Of a stretch of DNA of 63,544 nt, positions 51,480-59,600 are shown piece after piece. Source of the DNA: Pseudomonas fluorescens (GTDB lineage Bacteria > Pseudomonadota > Gammaproteobacteria > Pseudomonadales > Pseudomonadaceae); NCBI RefSeq assembly GCF_000802965.1, contig NZ_JSAK01000040.1:1-63544 (forward strand). Reading direction: 5' to 3'. Made by a program: the position numbers and the translations under genes. The notes below the pieces were generated by a model. The model was not told the origin of the DNA. It did no database searches and saw only the letters and a list, made by a program, of their open reading frames with translations. Positions within the stretch are counted from its first letter, which is position 1, and each line of letters begins with the position of its first letter.

Positions 51480-52594
51480 CAGAGACTCTCCAGCAGCATA
51501 TCGAGCTTGGCTGATGCATTGCTGCCCAGATCATCGACCTCTTTCGGGTAATTCGATTTGAGCAAATCGGCGACTTTCGCCAGTTGCGACTTGTCCACAT
51601 CGAAGCTACTGATCCGGTTTGGCAGGCCAAGGGTGGTCACCAGATTGGCAATCCTGTTGGCGAGTTGCTCTGCGGCGGATTCGTTGCCTTGCGGCTCGGA
51701 CAATGCATCGAATTTCGCACCGTAATACTCGGCGCACGCACGAATGACGGGTGCCAGCGTGATGCACGAGGTGGCACTGTGAGGCAGCCCGAAGGTGCCA
51801 CCGAGAATATGACCGATCCGGTGACTGAGCCCGTAAATGACCGATGCTGGGGAGAAATAACACTGCCAGGCGGCAAGCTGAAGCTGCATCAGGTCGTCGA
51901 TTGTGACCAGTCCGTTGGTAATGGCGCGGCGCGTATCGATCTCTTTGGGCCATTTCTCGAGCACGGTAAAGAAACGCTCTAATCCGCTTGCCGCCATGAT
52001 CGTGTGTGGATGATCCGTACCGACCAGGCGCATCCCTTCTACCGCATGGTCCATGCCTTTGATGGCCGAGGAAAGCAACAGAGGACGTGGCGTATCAAGC
52101 AAGAGAATGGGGTCGATCACCACCACCTTGGGCACCGTTTCGCGGATCGCATAGCTGCGTTTGAATTTCTCTGGGCCGTCAGTCTCGGTGATACCGAAAT
52201 AATGCGAAAATTCAGAACCGGACAGTGTCGTCGGCAGGGCCGCAATCGGAAGATAACGGCCCGTCTGCTGGAAGTGCAAATACGACACCGCCTTGGCCGC
52301 GTCGAGCACCGAGCCACCGCCAAGCGCGATGATCGAACTGGCTTTCAGACGAATGCAGGCAGCTAATCCCTCCTGGACCGCGACATCGGGCACATGCGCA
52401 GGCAGATCGGTAAAGATGCCCACCCCTTGCTTGATATGCGGTTGCAGGTAAGTCCTGCTCAAGCGCTCCAGGGCCTCTACCGTGAATGTGATCGGACGGT
52501 AAATACCGTAGTCGCCAAGACGGGTAACGGTATCTGCGACGATGTTTACGCCCCAAATGACTGAATCCTGCGGCAGGCAATTCAATTGATTCAT
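51476..52594 (-). CDS. Maleylacetate-reductase-like iron-containing dehydrogenase
   Basis: About 372 residues of the group III iron-containing alcohol dehydrogenase fold. NAD-binding is shown by IALGGGSVLDAAKA and LPTTLSGSEFSHYFG; the metal/active site by KGMDHAVEGM, LSHRIGHILGGTFGLPHSAT. The last block is typical of maleylacetate reductases (LinF, TfdF). The start is placed at ATG 52594, where family similarity begins; the longer frame upstream lacks homology. In this setting it would reduce maleylacetate made by ring cleavage to 3-oxoadipate. Confidence 0.82.
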   Translation of the reverse strand: MNQLNCLPQDSVIWGVNIVADTVTRLGDYGIYRPITFTVEALERLSRTYLQPHIKQGVGIFTDLPAHVPDVAVQEGLAACIRLKASSIIALGGGSVLDAAKAVSYLHFQQTGRYLPIAALPTTLSGSEFSHYFGITETDGPEKFKRSYAIRETVPKVVVIDPILLLDTPRPLLLSSAIKGMDHAVEGMRLVGTDHPHTIMAASGLERFFTVLEKWPKEIDTRRAITNGLVTIDDLMQLQLAAWQCYFSPASVIYGLSHRIGHILGGTFGLPHSATSCITLAPVIRACAEYYGAKFDALSEPQGNESAAEQLANRIANLVTTLGLPNRISSFDVDKSQLAKVADLLKSNYPKEVDDLGSNASAKLDMLLESLW

Positions 52595-53301
52595 TTTTAT
52601 CAACCTAGACGGGTGTTGAATAGAGATTGGCGGCAATGCACTGCCTCCAGTGTGAGAGTCTTGGACGTGTTTGTACTGAAAGCATGAGTGCATCGGTGAT
52701 GCAGTCACAAGCCGGTTAATGTGGAAGTAGCGTCCAGAGTTTTGGACAATTGGAAAGCGGGCGCTACCCAAATGAGTCACTGACAAAACTGTCAGCTGTT
52801 AATTCTGTAAGGCGCTAAATTAATCATCAAGAGCAGCTCTTGATTACAGTTTTGCAGGCGCACTTGTGTAGAGACATCCATGTTATTAATTGACAATTGG
52901 AGTTTGTACGCACAGTTTCATATTTGCGAACGATAAGGTGCCGCTGGCTCCCGGTGGCTTGGTAGAGCCTGCCTCTGTCGCCTCGGTAATCTATCCGATC
53001 GATGCATCGCAAAGCCCTGTAAAATATGGCCTGGCGCCGAAGCGAACACTCTACATCCAAGGGCAAAGAGTCTTCGGTCGGCAGCTACAAACAAATGTTG
53101 TTGCCTTGTCTGCCATCGCGCCAGAGTCGGTAAAAGTCATTTTTTGCACGTGACATTTGCATAAAGCAGCTTTATAAAACTGCCGAGGTTCCAGCATGCC
53201 TCGCTATCGATACTTGTTAAAGAAACTGACTCTGGCGCGCTGTGATGTTGTCGTTCGCTTTGCCTGCGTGTTCGCCGAATAATAATAAAAAGGTTTTGAT
53301 T
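52595..53301. other. Intergenic, promoters of the divergent genes
   Basis: About 700 bases without a supported gene. It contains an inverted repeat TGACA-AAAC-TGTCA (near 52782-52795) that could be part of a regulator site. It lies between the dehydrogenase gene and the outer-membrane protein gene. Confidence 0.4.
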
Positions 53302-54195
53302 ATGAAACAATGCTTGTTGTTTAAGTTAGCGGGTTTCACTGTTATCGCATTGATTGGCGGGTTGACCCATGCCAGTGAAAGGGGTGGTTCGTCTTATCCA
53401 ATGGGTGCCGAAAATTACATGGCCGGCGCGATGCCGCCTCCGGGTGTTTATGGGCAGCTTTTCGTCACCCATTATGAAGCGGATACGTTTCGTGGCAATC
53501 ATGGCCAGAAGTTGCCAGTGAACTTTGACATACGAGTGGACTGCGTCGCCCCTCGGTTGATTTGGGTAACAGACCAGCAAATTCTCGGCGGCAACCTGGC
53601 CTTTCATATCATCGTGCCGTTGGTGGATTTGACGGTCAGCCTCAATGGTCAATCACAGAGCAACAGCGGTTTAGGCGACATCATCTTTGCCCCGGCATTG
53701 GGCTACCACTTCAGCGAGAAGCTGCATGTCACCTTCGCCGTCGATACGATCGCGCCCACGGGCAAATACGATCGCAATGACCTTGCCAACACCGGCCGTA
53801 ATTACTGGGTGTTCGAGCCCGTCATTGCGCTGTCTTATGTAGACCCCCAGGGCCTGAATGTCGATGTCAAAACCATGTACGACTTCAACCGCAAAAACGA
53901 CGCCACCGATTATCTCTCCGGCCAGGAACTGCACATGGATTACGCGGTGGGGTGGGGGCTGGGTAACGGCTGGGTGATAGGCGTCGGCGGTTATGCGCTA
54001 TGGCAGACCACCGACGACCGGCATAACGGCCAAACGCTGGAGGATAACAAAGGCCGCAGTTTGGCCATTGGTCCTTCGATCAAGTACACCAGTAACAAAG
54101 GGTGGTTCTTGACGGCAAAATGGCAAGATGAAACTCAGGTACGTAACCGTCCTGACGGTAACGCTTATTGGCTTAAGTTGAGCATACCTTTTTAA
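53302..54195 (+). CDS. SphA-like outer-membrane protein of aromatic pathways
   Basis: About 297 residues. A signal peptide ends at THA and is followed by a beta-barrel of the phenol-degradation (MetA-pathway)/SphA family: YPMGAENYMAGAMPPPGVYG, LGDIIFAPALGYHFSEKLHV and a C-terminal aromatic residue (LKLSIPF), as in outer-membrane porins. These proteins are found next to aromatic catabolic genes and are thought to take up hydrophobic substrates. An AAAAGG site precedes the ATG at 53302. Confidence 0.82.
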   Translation: MKQCLLFKLAGFTVIALIGGLTHASERGGSSYPMGAENYMAGAMPPPGVYGQLFVTHYEADTFRGNHGQKLPVNFDIRVDCVAPRLIWVTDQQILGGNLAFHIIVPLVDLTVSLNGQSQSNSGLGDIIFAPALGYHFSEKLHVTFAVDTIAPTGKYDRNDLANTGRNYWVFEPVIALSYVDPQGLNVDVKTMYDFNRKNDATDYLSGQELHMDYAVGWGLGNGWVIGVGGYALWQTTDDRHNGQTLEDNKGRSLAIGPSIKYTSNKGWFLTAKWQDETQVRNRPDGNAYWLKLSIPF

Positions 54196-54292
54196 AAAAA
54201 TAGATGAGCCACTGCGTGACACCGTGTCAGTCGGCATGCACAGAAGCCACAACGGCTCCCGTGAATGGCTGAGAAATGGGTCCTACCCACGG

Positions 54293-55084
54293 TCAGTGCC
54301 CTTCCAGTTTTTTCACTACCTCATCGGTAGTCATCACACCGTTGGCGATGTAGCGGAAGTTGATCAGGGCGCTACCGTATCCGTCACCATCAGGAAGCTT
54401 CGGTCCGGCGACAGCGTCACGTACGACGACCACCTCGAATCCACGCTCCAGAAACTCGCGAAGGTGCGATTCGACGCAAAGGTTGGAGGCCATACCGGCA
54501 AGGATGATCTTGTCGACCCGCTGCTTACGCAGCTGCAGCATCAGGTCGTTGCTTTGGGGGCCATACAATTTGTGCGGTGATGCGACGATGGTCTTGCCGT
54601 CTTCAATGAAGGGCTTGAACTCCTGCATGAAGTCGGCACCCGAGTTACGGAAACCATCCAGCGTCAAGGCACCCTTGCGATCGAACAGACCAAGCTTGTG
54701 CTGAACGGTCTCCGCCGGCCCCTCAAATTCCCATTTATGATCGTGGGGATAGTAGTAGTGCGGCGAGATGGCTACGGCCGTCCCGGCCTTCTTGGATGCC
54801 GCGAAAAGGCGGCTCAGATTCGGCACTAGATTTTGCTCGGTAACGCTCTGACCGAAGACCGACCAGCCCGCACCCTCCGGGCTCATGAAGTCGATCTGCG
54901 GGTCGATCACGACCAGAGCAGTTCGACTTGAATCCCATTGGAAGCTGGAGGCCGGAAGCGAGGGCTTGACCGGATCGGCGTAAGGGTTCTCGGCGGCGAA
55001 GCCGATACCGGGCGCCATCAGGATGGCCGTCAGTAACGTGGCGTAGGAGATCATTCTCCTGGGATGAATACTGTTGAAGGTCAT
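54293..55084 (-). CDS. Exported isochorismatase-family cysteine hydrolase, second copy
   Basis: 263 residues with a Sec-type signal (SYATLLTAILMAPGIGFAA) and a cysteine hydrolase core: VVIDPQIDFMSPEGAGW, SPHYYYPHDHKWEFEGPAE, ASNLCVESHLREFLERGF. It is strongly similar to the protein at 10841-11659, which has a Tat signal instead. GAGGA lies before the ATG. It is divergent from a GlxA-type regulator, which probably controls it. GlxA regulators often stand next to isochorismatase-type hydrolases. Confidence 0.87.
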   Translation of the reverse strand: MTFNSIHPRRMISYATLLTAILMAPGIGFAAENPYADPVKPSLPASSFQWDSSRTALVVIDPQIDFMSPEGAGWSVFGQSVTEQNLVPNLSRLFAASKKAGTAVAISPHYYYPHDHKWEFEGPAETVQHKLGLFDRKGALTLDGFRNSGADFMQEFKPFIEDGKTIVASPHKLYGPQSNDLMLQLRKQRVDKIILAGMASNLCVESHLREFLERGFEVVVVRDAVAGPKLPDGDGYGSALINFRYIANGVMTTDEVVKKLEGH

Positions 55085-55240
55085 TTACACGTCCTCAATG
55101 TGGGTGGTGCATTTACGGTACAGAGAGAAGACGGTACGAAATGGACATTTATCCTTGTATTTCGGCCGACAGGCATAGCTACTTGTATGTGGCAGGCGTG
55201 CTCGGTACCCCGTTGACCTTCCAAACAGGAAGGGCGTCTA

Positions 55241-56257
55241 ATGACTCCCAGCCAGACTCCGGGCATTCCGTTCATGCAGCGTCACATATGTTTCTTGGTC
55301 TACTCGGGCTTCGTATTGCTAGATCTTAGCGGCCCGCTCGAAGCCTTCTCCAACGCAAATCGTGCGCGCCCTTCGAGCTATCGATTCACGGTCGCTTCGC
55401 TAGAGGGCGGATTGATCTACGCCTCAAGCGGATTACAAGTCGCGACCGAAACATTGCAGGTTGTCGACCGCCTCGACACGCTCATCATCGTCGGCGCGCC
55501 AACCGCGCCGATCGATGACAGGATGATGCCGATGGCGGCTGCGATACGGCACATGTCCCCGCGTTCTCGCCGCACTGCCAGCGTCTGTACTGGCGCCTTC
55601 CTACTCGCCGAAAGCGGACTGCTCGACGGTCGTGTCGCGACCACGCATTGGAACTACGCGCCGCAATTGCAAGCACGCTATCCGTCGCTGCGCGTGGACG
55701 GAGATCGAATCTGGACCGAAGAAGGGAATGTCTGGACATCCGCCGGTATGTCGGCTGGCATTGACATGGCACTGGCCATGATCGAGCAGGACCTGGGCAA
55801 GGAGGTGGCGCGGTCCGTCGCGCGCATGCTGGTTGTCTACTATCGGCGAGCAGGTGGCCAATATCAGTTCTCTTCGCTGCTGGATTTCGACCCTGGTTCA
55901 GATCGCATCCGCAAAGTGCTGAGCTATGCGCGTGATCATCTGCGTGACGATCTGTCGGTTGAACGCTTGGCAGACGTCGCACATATGAGCGTACGCCAGT
56001 TCGGCCGTGTGTTCGCGGCGTCTATCGGGGTGACGCCGGCCAAAGCTATCGAACGCCTTCGTATCGAGTCATCCCGGCCGCTGGTTGAGGACGGGCACCA
56101 AACTTTCGAGGAGATCGCCAAGGGCTTCGGATTCGGCGATGCCGATCACATGCTTCGCTGCTTCGTGAGAGTCGTTGGGCGGACGCCACAAGAACTGCGC
56201 CGCAGCGCCCGCCAGACCAAAGGAGATGGCCGGTCTGGGAGAAAGGTGGATCTATAG
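55241..56257 (+). CDS. GlxA-type AraC regulator, copy B
   Basis: 338 residues: DJ-1/PfpI-like domain (CFLVYSGFVLLDLSGPLEAF; TASVCTGAFLLAESGLLDGR) followed by an AraC HTH (LADVAHMSVRQFGRVFAASI and FGFGDADHMLRCFVRVVG). GGAAGG lies before the ATG at 55241. It is divergent from the cysteine hydrolase gene. It resembles copy A at 32817-33893 in layout but the sequences differ clearly. Confidence 0.88.
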   Translation: MTPSQTPGIPFMQRHICFLVYSGFVLLDLSGPLEAFSNANRARPSSYRFTVASLEGGLIYASSGLQVATETLQVVDRLDTLIIVGAPTAPIDDRMMPMAAAIRHMSPRSRRTASVCTGAFLLAESGLLDGRVATTHWNYAPQLQARYPSLRVDGDRIWTEEGNVWTSAGMSAGIDMALAMIEQDLGKEVARSVARMLVVYYRRAGGQYQFSSLLDFDPGSDRIRKVLSYARDHLRDDLSVERLADVAHMSVRQFGRVFAASIGVTPAKAIERLRIESSRPLVEDGHQTFEEIAKGFGFGDADHMLRCFVRVVGRTPQELRRSARQTKGDGRSGRKVDL

Positions 56258-56652
56258 TATCTAGACTGCACGCGAACCTATTACCCCGGCAGCCGGCGAA
56301 ATGTCCAAAACCAGACTCAATCACTTCACGCAAAACACCTTGAGGGGAGGGTGCCACCATCGATCCAGACTGACTACACGCGTCTCTGCCTTTGCTGACG
56401 GGCGCGTACGTTGGCTAAGGCCGATGCGAGCCACCCGACGGCAACCTGATCCACAGGTGCTATTGGTCGCAGAGGTGTACTATAGAGTGCTGTCTACTGC
56501 TGCAACCTCGATGCTGCGGAAACGCCGTGGTTTGATTGGTTGAGCGCAGCCTGTCCGGTTTTGGCAGACAAATCAGCCGTCCTCTCAGCGCTGCGCCGGG
56601 CAGCAGACTACAGTAGTGTGCAAGATTGACACTTCACTAGGTTTCAGCGCCA
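56258..56652. other. Intergenic, nothing recognised
   Basis: About 400 bases without a convincing gene. An 80-codon plus-strand frame (56301-56543) is Arg-rich and lacks a ribosome site or family features. Confidence 0.4.
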
Positions 56653-59600
56653 ATGGTTAACAACCTAAGCCTTCAAATCTTGTGGGAAGATGGCGAGCGC
56701 GTCTTCTGTCGAGGCCGGTACCCGGGCAATGGCGGCGCCGACAGCGTTCTGATTGTACGGCCCGCCGCCGACTACCCAACGTCCGCCAGCCTCGATCGTC
56801 TCGCTCACGAATTCAGACTCAAGGATGAGCTCGATAGCGCGTGGGCGGTGCGGCCACTAGAGCTTCTGTGCGAAGACGGCCAGACTATATTAGTGCTCGA
56901 GGATCCGGGCGGTGAACCGCTCGAGCGGATGCTCGCCGCGCCCATGGAAGTGGAGAGGGTCTTGCGTTTCGCAGTAGGCATCGCAGCGGCGCTGGGCCAA
57001 CTCCATCAGTGCGGCCTCGTCCATAAGGATCTCAAGCCTGCCCATATCCTTGTGAACTGCAGGGACGGACGGCCTCGGATCACCGGCTTCGGCATTGCCT
57101 CGCGGCTGCCGCGCGAGCACCAAGCGCCTGAATCGCCCGAAACCATTGCCGGCACGCTCGCCTACATGGCACCCGAACAAACCGGTCGAATGAATCGTTC
57201 CATCGATTCGCGTAGCGATCTCTATTCATTCGGCGTCGTGATCTACCAAATGCTTACCGGCGCGCTACCTTTTTCGGCGGTCGACCCGATGGAATGGGTG
57301 CATTGCCATATCGCGCGAAAACCGGTGCCGCCCAGCGAGCGGTTGACGCTGGTACCCGTTCCGCTCTCCCATATAGTCATGAAGCTACTCGCCAAGACGG
57401 CCGAGGAACGCTACCAGACTGCGGCCGGCGCTGAGCAGGATCTGCAACGCTGCCTCGCAAGCTGGGAGCGTGATCGCCAGATCGACGAGTTCCCGCTTGG
57501 TGAACACGACATACCCGACCGGCTTGTGATCCCCGAGAAACTGTACGGCCGGGAGCGCGAAGTCGAAATATTGATCACAACCTTTGACCGTGTGGTGACA
57601 AGCGGCTCACCGGAACTCGTGCTTGTCTCGGGATATTCCGGCATTGGAAAAACCTCCGTCGTCAATGAGCTGCATAAGGTGCTGGTGCCGCCAAGGGGGC
57701 TTTTTGCATCCGGCAAGTTCGACCAGTACAAGCGTGACATTCCCTATTCGACTCTGGTGCAGGCTTTCCAGAGCTTGGTGCGGCCGCTGCTCGGCAAACG
57801 GGATGACGAACTGGCAAGCTGGCGCGGTGCGTTACTCAAGGCCTTGGAGCCGAATGCCCGGCTCATGACTGACCTAATTCCCGAACTGAAGCTCATCACG
57901 GGTGACCAGCCGCCGGTGCCAGAACTTGAGCCGCAGCAGGCGCAAAGTCGCTTTCAGCTTGTGTTTCGCCGGTTCATTGGCGTTTTCGCCCGACCGGAAC
58001 ATCCGCTGGCGCTCTTCCTCGATGATCTTCAATGGCTCGACACGGCAACACTCGACTTGCTGGAGGATCTGCTGACACGGTCAGACCTGCAGTACCTGAT
58101 GGTGATCGGTGCGTATCGAGACAATGAGGTCGATTCCGCTCATCCGTTGATGCGCAAGCTGCAAGTCATCAAGGACGCTGGCGGGAAGGTAGGGGAGATC
58201 GCGCTTGCACGGCTTGCCCGCGAACACCTTGAGCAGCTGATTGCGGATTCGGTCTGCTGCGAACCGGCTCGCGTCGAGTCGCTCGCGCAGTTGGTGCATG
58301 AGAAGACCGCCGGCAACCCGTTCTTCGTGATTCAGTTTCTCTATTCGCTCGCCGAGGAGGACATGTTCCACTTCGATCATGACGCTGCTTGCTGGGCCTG
58401 GGATCTTGATCGCATTCGCGCCAAGGGTTACACCGACAATGTCGTGGATCTGATGGTGAGCAAACTGAACCGCTTACCCATTGAAACACTGCAGGCATTG
58501 CAGCAGCTCGCCTGCCTTGGCAACATCGCCGAGATCACGATATTGTCGACCGTTCTCGCCACCTCGGAAAGGCAGGTACATGCGGTGCTTTGGGAGGCTG
58601 TTCGTCAGGAACTGGTCGAGCGCTTAGAGGGCTCTTACAAGTTTATTCATGACCGTATACAGGAAGCCGCCTATTCAATGATCCCGATAGCAATACGCGC
58701 TGAGGTCCATCTCCGGATCGGTCGTCTGCTCGTATCGCGAACTCCCGCCGAGAAGCAGGAGGAGTCGATATTCGAAATCGTCAATCAGCTCAATCGCGGC
58801 GCGGCGCTGATCATGCAGCAAGAGGAGCGGGACCAACTCGCTGAGCTCAACCTGATTGCGGGAAAGTGTGCCAAGGGGTCCACCGCCTATGCCTCGGCAC
58901 TTACCTATCTCAATTTAGGCATGGAGCTGTTGGCGCAGGATAGCTGGGACCGCCAGCACGACATGCTCTTCGCGCTGGAGCTGAATCGGGCGGAATGCGA
59001 ATTTTTGACTGGCAAGTTATCAGTCGCAGAAGAGCGATTGGTGACACTGTCAAGTCGCGCCAAGACATCGGTCGAACAAGCAATCATCGCGTGCTTGCAC
59101 ATGGATGTTTGCCTGGTCCTCGATCAGAGTAGTCGCGCCATTAGTGTCGGCCTCAATTGCCTCCGACATTTCGGTATTGAGTGGTCACCCCATCCGGAAG
59201 ACAAAGAGGTACGACTCGAATACGAGCGCATCTCGTTTGCGCTTGGAAATCGGGCAATCGAAGCGCTCATTGATTTGCCGCTGATGGAGGATCCGGCGTC
59301 GCTGGTAACCGTCGATGTTCTGATGAAGCTCTGGACGCCGGCGTTGTATACCGATGAGAACCTGGCTTCCCTGACGATCTGCAAGGCGGTCAGTCTGAGC
59401 CTTGAGCGCGGCAACTGTGATGCGTCCTGTTTCGCCTATGCCATCCTCATCAGAATCGCAGGGCCGCATTTCGGAGACTACAAGGCCGGATTCCGATTCG
59501 GTCAACTCGGCTACGATCTTGTCGAACAGCGCGGGCTAAAACGCTTCGAAGCGAGAACGTTTGTGTGCTTCGCGCTTTTTGTCGTACCTTGGATGAAACA

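Noticed and set aside
56301..56543. Small Arg-rich gene before the large sensor
   Set aside because: No ribosome site, signal or family; composition typical of a chance frame.
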